The translations under genes and the position numbers were made by a program. Positions 22,844-33,800 of a DNA stretch of 64,000 nucleotides are shown here, piece by piece. How positions within the stretch are numbered: position 1 is the first letter of the stretch; every line of letters begins with the position of its first letter. The notes beneath the pieces were generated by a model. That model saw nothing but the letters and a program-made list of their open reading frames with translations, was not told where the DNA came from and did not search any database. Origin of the DNA: Miscanthus floridulus (Eukaryota > Streptophyta > Magnoliopsida > Poales > Poaceae); assembly GCF_019320115.1 (NCBI RefSeq), contig NC_089593.1, positions 14,846,789 to 14,910,788 on the forward strand. The letters are read 5' to 3'.

Positions 22844-23308
22844 CTAATTACTGCCGGTGCTGCCGCATGCGTCGTACCCCGGCTGCCGGTGGCGGTGCTC
22901 CTCTTTGCGCTTCTTTCGCTCAGCCCTACGCTGGCACCGCCGTTCCGCGTCCATCGTGAGACTCCGCTCGGTCTCCTCCTAGCGGCGGCGTTCCTCCTCC
23001 TCGTGGCGGCGCTCATCCTCCTTGGAGATCTCGATGACGCGCTTCAGGATGCAGTCGTCGGTCTCCTTCTGTGCGAAGGCGCGGAGGTGCCGGTCCTCCT
23101 CCTCCTTCTGAGCCATCTCCAACAAATTGAAGACGACCTCCTCCACCGGAAGAGGTTCCGGTTCCTCCTCCGATGCGGTCTCCCGGTCCGGATCATCCTT
23201 GAGGTTCACCTTGAGGTCCGATTCAGACGACGGCGTCGGTGGAGTCGGGGGGCGACGTGAGGACGACGGGTTGAGCTTTGCCCATGTTGTCTTCAAGCGG
23301 TGAGGCAT
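22844..23308 (-). pseudogene. Short charged unknown gene of CACTA-2, one in-frame TAG
   Basis: The frame runs from the ATG at 23308 to the TAG at 22844-22846 (155 codons including the stop), interrupted once by TAG at 22979-22981 within ERRR/EETERS. The product starts MPHRLKTTWAKLNPSSSRRP. It has a Pro/Ser-rich segment, an acidic stretch (SEEEPEPLPVEEVVFNLLEM) and a highly charged Glu/Arg region likely to form a long helix, ending in a basic tail. A minus-strand TATA box lies about 115 bases upstream. The charged helix suggests a nucleic-acid- or protein-binding accessory factor, but that is inference; I recognise no family. Confidence 0.5.
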
Positions 23309-23421
23309 TGTGCGTGGCGGCGGGTACGTCGAGGGCCAGGGCGAGGTGTGCGTGGGAAGGGCGGTGCTTGGCTTTCTTGACGCGCGGTGGTGTGGCGGCT
23401 GACTGTGTGCATGGGGGCCTC

Positions 23422-23430
23422 GCTTATATA
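23422..23430 (-). promoter_or_regulatory. TATA box of the minus-strand CACTA-2 gene
   Basis: The minus strand reads TATATAAGC, 114 bases upstream of the ATG at 23308. Confidence 0.55.
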
Positions 23431-23497
23431 GGCGTGTCAGTGTGGAACTAATCACGGTGCAATAACTCGCACCCCCTTGGGAACGGAGCGCGCGCCT

Positions 23498-23728
23498 ACG
23501 TTGGGAAACGGCATTGAACCGCCATTGCGCCTGCGTTGAGCGCGCCTGCGTTTGGGAACCGGCGCGAGCAGCCAATGAACGTGTAAACGCGGCGTCTCTT
23601 CATGGGGAACTGAAGGGCTCTCCCCTCGGAAATAGAGCGCGCCTATGTTGGGAAATGCCATTGAACCGCCATTGCGCCTGCGTTGGGAGCGCGCCTGCGT
23701 TTGGGGACTGGCGCGAGCAGCTAATGGA
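23498..23728 (+). repeat. Direct repeat of about 80 bp upstream of the minus-strand gene
   Basis: Two copies (about 23498-23580 and 23649-23728) share ATTGAACCGCCATTGCGCCT and GCGCGAGCAGC. They lie in the presumed promoter region of the minus-strand gene. Confidence 0.75.
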
Positions 23729-23866
23729 CCAGCGTTTGGTAATTAAAACAGTGGCTCTTCATGCGAACCGCATGACCAGCGTGGCCGGGGAGTTGAAGGG
23801 GCCTACGTGCAAAGCAGGGACAGATAATCACTCAAAGGAATAAATTCCTTCAAACATTCGAAAATC

Positions 23867-23932
23867 AGGCGATAGCTCAATGGTTTGTCCGCTGCTCTGG
23901 AACTTGTAGGCTTCGGTTCGATTCAGGGATGC
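23867..23932 (+). repeat. tRNA-like module 4 in CACTA-2
   Basis: TAGCTCAATGG (A box) and GGTTCGATTC (B box) match the pol III consensus closely and are about 40 bases apart. This is the best of the modules. Arms are degenerate. Confidence 0.5.
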
Positions 23933-23998
23933 AACACATTTATTTTATATTTTTGACCTTTAGACCGCTTAATAAATTATAAAATTAAACCAAAAAAA

Positions 23999-24070
23999 TT
24001 GGGCTGCCTGGGACTCAAACACGGGTCTCGGGGGCTAAGTTGAGGGGTCTTAACTGTTGCGTCAATAGGA
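23999..24070 (-). repeat. tRNA-like module 5 in CACTA-2
   Basis: This is a degenerate copy of the module at 22435-22507, in the same orientation and with the same AT-rich flank. Confidence 0.4.
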
Positions 24071-24134
24071 GGAGTTCGAAAGATAACGGAAACTTATCCT
24101 ACTTAACACCTAAGTTAAACCTAACCGCTACACA

Positions 24135-24480
24135 ACATCACTGCTAGTTTGGGGGATGACCTGGCAATGATGTACACCATCACTGTCAGTTTACAAGCAA
24201 AACCGGCAGTGATGAGCTATTTCACGAAATAAATTAATAATTTATAAAATAGAACAAAAAAATTTGACCCGCCTGGGACTCGAACAAGGGTCTCGGGGGC
24301 TAAGTTGAGGGGTCTTAACTGTTGCGCCAGTAGGAGGAGTTCGAAAGAAAATGAAAACTTATCCTACTTAACACCTAACTTAACACCTAACTGCTACAGA
24401 ACATCACTGCCGGTTTGGGGAGTGACCCGGCAGTGATGTTCCCATCACTGTCGGTTTACAAGAAGAACCGGTAGTGATGA
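24135..24480. repeat. Internal CACTA-2 hairpin cluster around a tRNA-like module
   Basis: CACTGCCGGTTTG / CCGGCAGTGATG units occur at both edges of a second copy of the tRNA-like module (24266-24338, minus strand). The cluster ends nine bases before the TATA box at 24489. Confidence 0.8.
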
Positions 24481-24488
24481 GCTACTGC

Positions 24489-24496
24489 TATAAAAG
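24489..24496 (+). promoter_or_regulatory. TATA box of the viroplasmin-like gene
   Basis: TATAAAAG follows directly after the hairpin cluster. The transcript would start in a GC-rich, C-rich leader with imperfect repeats of the type CCCCACGCCGGAGCACCG (about 24560-24720). Confidence 0.55.
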
Positions 24497-24514
24497 TGGC
24501 GCGGGTTGAAATTA

Positions 24515-25713
24515 TCCCAATTCATTTTAACCCCGTGCCAACCCCTCCCCCCGCGCCACCGAAGCACCACCCCACGCCGTCCACCGCCCCACGCCGGAGC
24601 ACTGCCCCATGTCGGAGCACCGCCCCACGCCGGAGCACCGCCCCACGCCGGAGTAGCGCCCCAGGCCAGAGCACCGTCCCACACTAGAGCACCGCCCTAA
24701 GCCGGAGCACCGCGCCGTCCGGAGCACCGCCGAGGCCTTCAGGAGCACGCAGACAGCTGCTTTCCCACCCCCACGGTGAGTGTGTGGCTCACTACCTGCT
24801 ACGTGTCTGATGAAATGTCCCACAACTACTTACTTGAATCAGTTTGATCATGCAGTGTGTGCTGTCATACGTTTGATCATGCAGCTGTGAATGCTAGAAC
24901 CAAGGTTTGCCACATAGTGTGTGCTATCTGTTTCTTTGTGTTTCTGGATGCATTGCTAGTAAGTAGTACATTGTTACTTAGTAGCACGTTGCTTAGCTCT
25001 ATTCATCAGTATACTGATAAAAACAAAAGCGTAATTTTATTTTTGGTTACCAGGATAAACATAGCAGGGACTCGTTATACTTGACAGAAATTGCTCTTTG
25101 AATGTTAATGGTAGTTTGTTTTCGGAGTACTTGCATTTTCTCTGTGAAACAAACTTACGTTTTCTCTGTGAAACCATCTTCTCCATGCTATCAGCATAAA
25201 GATGCATAATTATTAACTTATGCAAGATTACAAGTAATACATAGTTATGTAGCCTTGTGCATTAAACTGGGAATATTTTCCAACAATCCTATCTTATTAT
25301 GAGTTTTTGTGTGTCACTTTCCTGGGATAGTATGAGATGCATATTTGCCCCTACCAACCATGTAAGTTTCAGATCAAAGTATCACTAATTTGGAAAGATG
25401 CTTACCTACACTGATACTTGTGAAAGAACCTCGCGCCGATGGTTGGGGGATTTATAGTGAGACTGAAGACTCTTAGACATCTCTAGGAGTATATCCAAAA
25501 GTATTAAACTGGCTCTCTAAATCATCATTTGGTTTTTAATGAATAAAAAAATATTCTTTATATCTTTCCTACATCTAACAACTATTACTAAGGCACGTGA
25601 ATAGCTATTTTCCAAACACTCCTATCTATGCAATGGTCGTGTGTTATTCGTAAATATATTAAATTGTATAAGAATCATGTTTTAATGACAACCTAATTTA
25701 CTTAAATGTATAG
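24515..25713 (+). other. Leader exon and long 5' UTR intron of the viroplasmin-like gene
   Basis: A GC-rich leader ends at 24775 with the donor GGTGAG, and the next good acceptor (TATAG at 25713) lies seven bases before an ATG. The 938-bp intron is AT-rich. The arrangement is typical of plant genes with 5' UTR introns. It is inferred from splice signals only. Confidence 0.45.
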
Positions 25714-25719
25714 GCAACC

Positions 25720-26064
25720 ATGGCATGGTATGTAGTGCATGTTGGTCACATGCCTAGGATTTATCGAACCTGGGAAGATTGCTATGCTCAAGTCAATCGC
25801 TACCCTGGTGATTTGCACAAAAAATACAACACAGAAGATGAAGCTTTGAGGGCCTACTATAGTCATCCGGCCTACCTTGCAAACCATGGGCAACCGACCT
25901 ACTATGGTCCAATGAATGCAAACTATGGTCATCCGCTGGCACTGGAGATCGAAGAGAAGCCACCCGCTGGAGATGTGAAGATTAGGAGAATTGCTCCTTG
26001 GTCTTGGAAAGATGTCATGCTTTTATTTATGGCTATGGTCATCGCTTTCTTATTTGGAATTTGA
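25720..26064 (+). CDS. Viroplasmin/RNase H1-N-like domain protein with C-terminal hydrophobic segment, CACTA-2 cargo
   Basis: This intact 114-codon frame starts at ATG 25720 (context GCAACCATGGCA). Residues 1-45 (MAWYVVHVGHMPRIYRTWED, then QVNRYPG and HKKYNTEDEA) match the viroplasmin / RNase H1 N-terminal domain, a small fold that in RNase H1 binds RNA-DNA hybrid or dsRNA. No RNase H catalytic domain follows. Residues 46-85 contain YY and HP repeats, and the last 19 residues (WKDVMLLFMAMVIAFLFGI) form a good hydrophobic tail anchor. There is no premature stop. The domain call is by motif recall. Function in the transposon is unknown; a nucleic-acid-binding, membrane-anchored accessory protein is inference. 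Confidence 0.65.
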   Translation: MAWYVVHVGHMPRIYRTWEDCYAQVNRYPGDLHKKYNTEDEALRAYYSHPAYLANHGQPTYYGPMNANYGHPLALEIEEKPPAGDVKIRRIAPWSWKDVMLLFMAMVIAFLFGI

Positions 26065-26275
26065 TGTAGGCTTAGTTTCGTAGAAGAGTAGGTGGACTTT
26101 GTTGTATGTGGTCAATCAAACAATGAATTTGTTCTAGGTGAACATATGCTATTATTTGACTTTGTTGTATGTGGACTTATTATTAGACTTTGCATTAAAC
26201 ATATTATATATATATATGAACATATGCTATTAGTAGTTGTCCACGGCCAAAACTAACCACGATCGTGTCACAGCC

Positions 26276-29200
26276 ATGACTCATCGTCGCCTGTTACCCC
26301 GTCACCAAAGAACTGATCAGCAACAAGAAGCGGCTGATATCGCTGGGATGGGAGAGCCGCATGATCTGACAAACGGTGACGGTGTCAATCAGGTCGGTGA
26401 GAACGAGCAGCCATGGACCCCGTCCGGCCTGCTCGATCTGGGTCAAAATGACCAAGATGGCCAGGTAACTTTGGTATCATGTCACTATGTAGCCACACAC
26501 GCTAATCAGTTCAGAGGGTCATACCTTACTTGGTGTCTCTAGCAGGAGCCTCCGCCGGCCGAGGAGCCAGAGGGTTCGGGTAGCAGGAAGGCCAGATCCA
26601 AGCGAGGCGTGTCAAAGATTCCTGTTGGTAGGAATGCACACTAGCACATTACTGAGTTCGATGAATTTGAGGATCCACTCTCACCGCCTATAGTTTTGAC
26701 CAAATACAAGACTATCCTCGGGTTACTTGTTAGGGACTTCATCCCGATTAAGTATAGGATGTGGATTGGGAAAGATGATGACCGGTGGAGGGTTCCCAAA
26801 AGCGAGAAGGATTACATATGGGATGTCAAGATCCTAGAGTATTTCACTTTCCTAGCCGAGTATGACAGGGAGTTAGTCAAGAAAAAAGCAAAAAAAATCA
26901 TGGGAACATGCTTCAAGAATTTCAAGGGGACATTGTACAAGAATTTTGTCCTCCAAAATAAAGAGCCAGATTTTGATGGTGGACAGTTTAGCAAGTAGAA
27001 GGACTTCTGGCAGGCTTTCAAGGAATACATGTTATCCGAGGAGTACTTAGAACTAAACAGGAAGAATAAGGAGAATTCATAGAAAGCGACGAATCCTCGT
27101 CATCTCGGCTCTCATGGCTACGCCAAAAAAGATGCCAGAATTTGAAGTAGAACTTCAAAAGATGGATCGCCTTGCTGAGGAAGGCGTTCAGGTTGAGACC
27201 GCCAATTGGGAGCCTAGATCGGTAATATACTGTATGGGGAGGAATGTATGGCATGCCGAGGATGGGAGCTTTAGCTCCTCAAATCTACCCATGAGTGAAC
27301 TCATCTAGAGGATCTCCCAGGTAACTAAGGAGGTGAGGCAAGGGACTTGCACTTCTAATAGGGAGAAAGACGTGCTCACCCAAGCACTTGGAACCAAGGA
27401 GCACCCTAGTCGCACTAGAGGAACTGGCGTTGTTCCTTGGAAACTAGTATTCCCTCAAGAATCAAACACTTACCGGAGCCACTCGAGGGGTAGAGAGGAA
27501 CATGAGGCAGAGTATTTGAGGAGACTAAAAGAGATGGAAGACAGAATGGAAGCACGGATTGAGGCGACCATTGAAGCGCGAGTCGAGCAAACTTTGCTGT
27601 CTAAGGGGTCAGCAGTATCACAAAACCCTACTCCTACTGCCTTTAGCCCACAGTTTAGGGGTCGCAGCTGCTGCGGATCGACCCCACTCGATGAAGAAGA
27701 GGCGAATGTGCCTCATCTGGTGGACGATATCACTGAACCCATCAATGTTAGGTTGTACATCCATCAGGAATGGACAAAGGACAAGGTGGCGCTCGGCCAG
27801 GCCTATCCTATGGGAGATGGGACAATTAATGGCCACCCAATTCCACTAGGGTACGCTCGCATCACCATTGACAGAATACTTGATAAGAAGTATAACAAGA
27901 TACCCATTGAGTACCCCGTAGCGGAAGACAGGCCAAAACTTGGTCATAACAAGGGCTCTCAAGTGGCCTGGCGCAAGTGCTTCATTAAGCTTGACCACCA
28001 ATTATCCTCTGATGATGAGGACGACTGCGAGTCTTCGCCCACCCGCGATGATAACTCACCATCTCCCAACAGAGATCACTCCCCTCCTCATCCGGAGCCA
28101 TCACCATCGAGAAGACAGAGGTCTTCTTCTATTCCTCCTCGTCCGACTCCATCTTCATCAGCCCCGAGAAAAGAGACTCCTCCTCCTCCTCCTCCTCCTC
28201 CTCCTCGTCCGACTCCATCTTCATCAGCGCCAGGAAAACAGAATTCTCGTTGTCATCCTCCTCCTCCACCTTAGGCCAAAACAAGATCAAGGACATCCTC
28301 GTAGTCACAGAAAAGGTCCTTGGATTCGGTCGCTAATGCTCCCAAAGTGGACCAACAGAAAAGAAAAATGTCATTCAGTGGCAGTGTTACCTCCTTGATG
28401 GAAGAAAAATTTACAGCACACATCAAGAAGGAAGATTGTATTAGTTTCTTCAATCTATGTGCCTCACTGCCTTCATTTATGTTGAAGTCCAAATTCGAAA
28501 GGCAAACACAGAATAAATACGCTACAACAAGAGACGAAGAAATACACAATAAGATTTAAGGAACATACAGAAGTACGTTGAAGACAACCCAGGATTAACC
28601 ATGGAAGAGGCCGCGACCATCGATTATGATGTAGAAGGGACGGCAACACCAGCAATGAAGTATGTAAGGGACAATTTTTTGGTTCCTGATCATGAGTTTA
28701 AAAATCTGACAACATATATACGCCATTTACATGAATATTACATGGCTCAAGCAACAGAGACGGAAAGCTTTGGTTTTGAGGTTATTATCCGTTCGCCACA
28801 TGTTTTCAATTATCCTGAAGAAGAGAAGTTCGATGTCGAGTGGGAGTGCTTGTTCCAGCTATACCAGAAACACGATCTCGATGTTCAACTATTGACGATG
28901 TGGACTATGTAAGTACCCTACACGCACGATATTACAATTAACTACTCTCTCGAGACACAAATTGTTAACTTTTGAGCACTTCCCATGATTTTATGTAGGT
29001 GTATAGCAAAATTTTGCATTCTAAAAAGCAAATGGGATTACATAGGCTTCTTGGACCCCATGCAAGTCAATGAGAGGACATGTCTAGGCCTCTATGGATG
29101 TGATGTGGAAGACCTGAAACAAAGATTGATTGTTGTTTTCGACGAATTCATGATGAAGAAGAAAACACACATACTTCTAGCCTACAACTGCGAGTATATG

Positions 29201-29889
29201 TTCTCGGCTTTTAATTTTATGCTTCTTTTTTCGTTAAGATTATTCGATAATTAGGATTATGTGATTGCAGCAACCATTTCGTCTTCATTTGTGTTAATCT
29301 TGCCAAAAATCTGCTCGAGGTGTGGGACTCGAAGAAAAAAACCATTTTATCATCTGGATGCACTAGTGTCAGTGCTGAATTAGTAAGTGATTCTAATAAC
29401 ATATTATTTTCTAATCACACATACCCGCTTTCTAATGTTTCTCCTTTTAATGTTGCTCAGTGTCCGAAGAAGTCATATCGGTGGGAAGCCGGTCCCATTC
29501 AAGGTTGTCAAAATGGAGGGGAAGTACCTATCATAGCCGGCGGAAAACAATGAATGCGGGTTTTATGTAATGTGGGCATTGCTTCGCTACATCGGCGGGA
29601 AATCGGAAGAAGCCGATAAGTTGGTGTGTATAATTTCCATTTCATTTATGTCTGTTAATAATTCAACAAAATGATTTACTGTTCCTCTTTGGATATCATC
29701 TTTTTTGAACGACAGCGCAAGAAATTTAAGCATGAAAGGCTGCTAGAGATGGAGATCGTCGCACTACAATCGGAGCTGACAAAATTCATCTTAGCCGAGG
29801 TATTGGAAAAAGATGGAGTATTTTCCATTGCACAATCCGTGAAGTACAAGGACCAGTATGGCCCAGAGCGGCTCGCCAGATTATTGTAA
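26276..29889 (+). pseudogene. CACTA-2 accessory gene ending in a Ulp1-like (C48) cysteine protease domain
   Basis: The frame starts at ATG 26276, with intron 1 at 26465-26545. The first half (to about 28270) resembles CACTA second-gene products: acidic N-terminus, KYRMWIGKDDDRW region, Glu/Arg coiled coil near 27530-27600, a conserved segment (TKDKVALGQAYPMGDGTI, then GYARITIDRIL) and a Pro/Ser tail. The second half (about 28570-29889, several introns) is a Ulp1-type domain with NHFVFICVNL (His, near 29270), LLEVWDS (Asp, near 29320) and NNECGFYVMWA (Cys, near 29555). TAG stops lie at 26642, 26996, 27080, 27306, 28272 and 29534, the last where this family usually has the Gln before the Cys. 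There is a frame change near 28558. Whether this is one gene or two is open. Confidence 0.8.
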
Positions 29890-30072
29890 AAAGTCCGAGA
29901 ACATTTCTTTTTTATTTTGAGGGATCGAAATCTAGATAAGAACATTTGAATTGTAACCGTAACATTTGTAATGTTTAATATTGATGGACCTATCGTCTAC
30001 GTAGCGTATATAAAGCGAAACCTGATCCCATGAAAAAATATAAATTAAAATAAATTATAAAACAATAATATA

Positions 30073-30691
30073 CGAACGGGCCATCACCGCCGGTTAGCAA
30101 CAAACCGGCAGTGTTGTCGTAACCATCACTGCCGGTTAGAAACAAACCGACAGTGTTGGCTTACCCAACACTACCGGATTGAACCATGAACCGACACTGA
30201 TGATTAGGACAACACCGCCGGTTTGATCCATCAACCGACAGTGTAGGCTTCCTCAACACTGCTGGCTTGAGCCAAGAACCGACACTGATATTTACTACAA
30301 CACTGCCGGTTTGATCCATGAACCGACACTGATATTTACAACGACACTGCCGGTTCGATCCACCAACCGACACTGATAATTACGACAACACTGCCGGTTT
30401 GATCCATGAACCGACAGTGTAGGCTTGCTCAACACTGCTGGCTTGAGCCAAGAACCGACACTCTTGAAGCAACCGTCACTGTCGGTTGGAACTACTAACC
30501 GGCAGTGTTGTTCAACTAGACACTGCCGGGTGGATCTAGCAACCGACACTGTTTCCTGTAGATCAGTGTCGGTTTTTAAGGACCGACAGTGATGTCAACC
30601 CAACATCACTGCCGGTATGCCACTGTCGGTTCAAAATCCGACAGTGAAGTGGGTTTTTGAACCGACAGTGATGTCCAGATCTGGGGTAGTG
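30073..30691. repeat. CACTA-2 right subterminal hairpin array and terminus
   Basis: More than a dozen units of the form CACTGCCGGTTTGATCCATG / AACCGACAGTG alternate in orientation. The end is AGATCTGGGGTAGTG, followed by the CGA duplication. Confidence 0.93.
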
Positions 30692-30843
30692 CGACATGCG
30701 GCACTCGGCAAAGAAGCCGTTGCCGTGAGGGGATATGCCGACAGCTCTTTGCCGAGTGCAGCACTCGGCAAAGGCTTTGCCGAGTGCAAAGCCTTCTTTG
30801 CCGAGTGCAATTGCACTCGGCAAAGCATGCGTCTCCCGTAGTG
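30692..30843. repeat. CACTA-1 right subterminal repeats and terminus
   Basis: TTTGCCGAGTGC hairpins resume after the CACTA-2 insertion and finish at GCGTCTCCCGTAGTG, the inverted match of the left end. Confidence 0.93.
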
Positions 30844-30846
30844 AAG

Positions 30847-33800
30847 GGAATAGTCCGAGCCGTTGCTTTGGCGCGCGAAAGAGTGAATGGCTCGTGGAAG
30901 AGTAGTTGTTAATTCACTAGTCCGTAAATAGAAGCTAACAATGACTAGTTGTTAATCTCGTGGATCCATTCAGTGATCCTAACTTCCTCTTATCACAAAT
31001 ATCATTATTCATCTTTCTATGTTTAACCTAAGTCATAATTTTAACATTGCCTAGCAATACCTAATACACACATATCTTATATATGAAAAAGAGTTATGAA
31101 TCACTTTTGTATAGAATCTTGTAATGCCAACCTTGCAAAGCGAATTTATATAAATTATTATATATCGGGGACCAAAACCAAAATGGTTTGATGTATAATT
31201 TTATAATAAACTTATATGGACTTATATTTACAATCGAAGGAGTTGCCATTATTATTCTCTCCACCATGTGTGCTAAAACATTAGTCTATTGCAGCACGCA
31301 GTGTCCTATGGCTTCAACACGTACTCCGAGATATTCCGACACAAGCTTTGGTAATTGGTAGGGATGATGAATGGATGATGAGCACCCACGCCAATCGCAT
31401 CACAGCAGCCACGAGGATAAAATGTTTACGGTCGCTCTCAGCAATCAGCATGCTAAATTAAGAAGCCTAAGCACATCATATATCATTTATTGTTTGCCCA
31501 CTGTGCACCACCTATCCATTGCCATGATGCCTGCCGATCATGGAGCTTCACTGTCATCATTCATGAACTCGCCGTCGCCGTCGGCCGTCGCCATCGCCAT
31601 CGCCCTGCATGCCAGCCAGTATAGCTATAGCTAGAAAAAAAAAAAAAGGCCAAGGGTCCCTCAGCTGCACGCAGTGCACGCGCGCCTTCTTCTTTACACA
31701 TCACGCAAGCGCCGGCCGCGATTGCCGCTTGCACAGCGGCGTTCTGTGTGTGATTGTCCTCTTTGCATGCTAAACTGCCGGCGGCTGCTAGCTCGTGTCC
31801 ACAGAGGAAGCTAGTTGGTGCTGATTACATGGAATCATGGATGCATCATTATATTTCATCTTATCATTATCTACCTATATGGATAGCTTCACGATTCAAT
31901 ATTGACCACGTGGAATTAATGCATCCTAGCAATTCAGTCCAAATCAAATACGTATTTGATATGTTGTTTATACGTCCATGTTTGGCTACTACGAACCTAG
32001 GGGCCTTCTAACTGAAGAAAGAACCCAACTTTCAAAAAAAAAAGAGAGGAAGAATCTAAAACTCAGCAACTTGACGAAAAGCTGTCTAGTTGTGTCATCG
32101 TCATCAGTGAAAAGTATTAAAGCTTGTAGAGCATCAAATGCTCGAGTGTTGATGTTCTGCTCACCTTAGCTTTTCTACAGGCGCATAAAACTCTCAGCAT
32201 TTCCGTATACTACCTCTCGACATTATATTCAAGAATATTGTTCCCCCAACTCAATTTACGAAGGCCTCCAAAGATTTAAGTTAATTTCATGTCTAATAAT
32301 GGCGACATCACTATGCATGGTGGAGGGAGAGAAATATGCCATGCAAACCATAATGAAGAAAATAATCTTGCACCAAAGTTTAAAAATAACATTGGATTGG
32401 CATCCTAGAGCCACCTCCTCGAAGAAAATCAATACAAAAAAAAATTCCTTTATATTTGTAACTTTAGGGTATCCTTATTTTTCTGTCGGTTTTTGCACAC
32501 ACAGGATTATTCTAGTTTCTAGTAGTGCACCGTTCTGCCCATAAAGGAGTGTTTTTTTTATATATCCGGTGGTAACTTGTTGGGGGCGGCCGACAGTTGT
32601 TACCAACAAAGAAATAAAGCCATTTCTAAAGACGACCGGTGTTTCAAAGTGAAACTAAAGCCTTAAGGTAGTTGGAAACACTAACCGATCCTAAAAATTG
32701 AAGCCATTTCTCGAGGTGGTCCGTTACATTGTATCCTCAAATTGTATTTTCAAGAACAACTCTAGATGCAACTGATTCTGAAAAAGAATTTGTGGCGCAT
32801 GTAAAAATGATTTTGGATAACACGACGGCTTGTTCGATTGGACAAGTTGGCATAGGTGTGTAGTACAATTCAAGAACAAAAAATAGGTGATGATGCAAGT
32901 TACGTTAGGTGAAAAAGAAAATATCCACAATTCCAATCCCGATTTAGGTCACACAACGTCATGCTCCGTCACAAGATTATGGCATCTCCTCGCATGCTTA
33001 AACTAAGATGTGAAAGGACTTAATGATGCTCTACACAAAACTCGCTGAAAATGACAAGGCAAGCTCAGCACTCCTCAATTAGCTCCAATGAACCGTTTGC
33101 TGGCATATCCTCCGGCATTAGCAGTTTAGCACTACTCTCTCCACTATCAGCAATACAGTGAACCATATAATTAGTCACGAGGCCTTATGTATAACAAACT
33201 CCTTTTTGCGATTACATGTTCCAATTAATTAGTAGCCTAGTAGCAGGCCCCAGCCAAGGGGCGTGCGAGCAGTGCATGGGAACAGGGCCCATGATTTTTA
33301 GGAGGCCCCTACGGTAGTTTGTCATCAGGCGCATACAAACTAGTACTAGTGGCTACCAGCTACGCTAAGGGATAAATTCAAGCCCATGGCGTAAACTACC
33401 ATCATGTATTAGCACTGGAAACTAGCCGATACTACATACTACGTGCTACGGAGTACATATGAGTCAGGAGTACAAAGTGTCTAATATATTTAACCAAATA
33501 TATAAGTAAAAAAATACTAATGCTCAAATAAACATATTAGAAAGTATACCTCATGAAAAATCTAATAATATTTATTTGATATCATAAATATTATGTATTT
33601 TATATATAGCTAGTCAAACTTGAGATATTTTAACTTTTTACTGTGCTAAAATTGCACTCGCTTCTGGACGGAGAGAGTACTCGATAATTCTAATCTTTTC
33701 CCCAATTTTGAATTCTATTGTCCTTCATAACATTATATGAACTAATGTTTTTTCGAACAATCATTATATTATAAACTATAATTATCCTTCATATATATGA

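Larger units (their letters stand above)
13497..30691 (+). mobile_element. CACTA-2: 17.2-kb multi-gene CACTA element nested in CACTA-1
   Basis: The left end is CACTACGCCAGATTTG and the right end, inverted, is CACTACCCCAGATCTGG. They are flanked by the perfect 3-bp duplication CGA. Subterminal arrays of ACCGGCAGTGATG-type hairpins occupy 13497-13765 and 30073-30691, with further clusters at 18120-18255, 19084-19205, 22147-22262 and 24135-24480. Between them are at least five gene units: TNPD, an unknown four-exon gene, a minus-strand gene, a viroplasmin-like gene and a gene ending in a Ulp1-like protease. At 17.2 kb it is about twice the size of the maize En/Spm element (about 8.3 kb). Every TNPD and Ulp1 frame is broken, so this copy is probably inactive. 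Confidence 0.95.
8889..30843 (+). mobile_element. CACTA-1 (En/Spm) transposon with nested CACTA-2
   Basis: The left end reads CACTATAGGGAGACGC and the right end, inverted, CACTACGGGAGACGC. The flanks carry a perfect 3-bp duplication AAG (8886-8888 and 30844-30846). Copy B shows the unoccupied site with a single AAG (53634-53636). After removing nested CACTA-2 the element is about 4.76 kb. It keeps subterminal TTTGCCGAGTGCC hairpins, the 3' part of TNPD and a seven-exon TNPA-like gene, but no TNPD catalytic core, so it is non-autonomous. Confidence 0.96.

Noticed and set aside
23867..23932. A functional tRNA gene
   Set aside because: A and B boxes are good, but the acceptor and anticodon stems do not pair convincingly by eye and the module recurs in degenerate form within the transposon.
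31371..32544. Small ORFs conserved between copies A and B upstream of PSK
   Set aside because: They are conserved only because the DNA is recently duplicated. Indels between copies ignore the reading frame (for example near 31580 and 31640).
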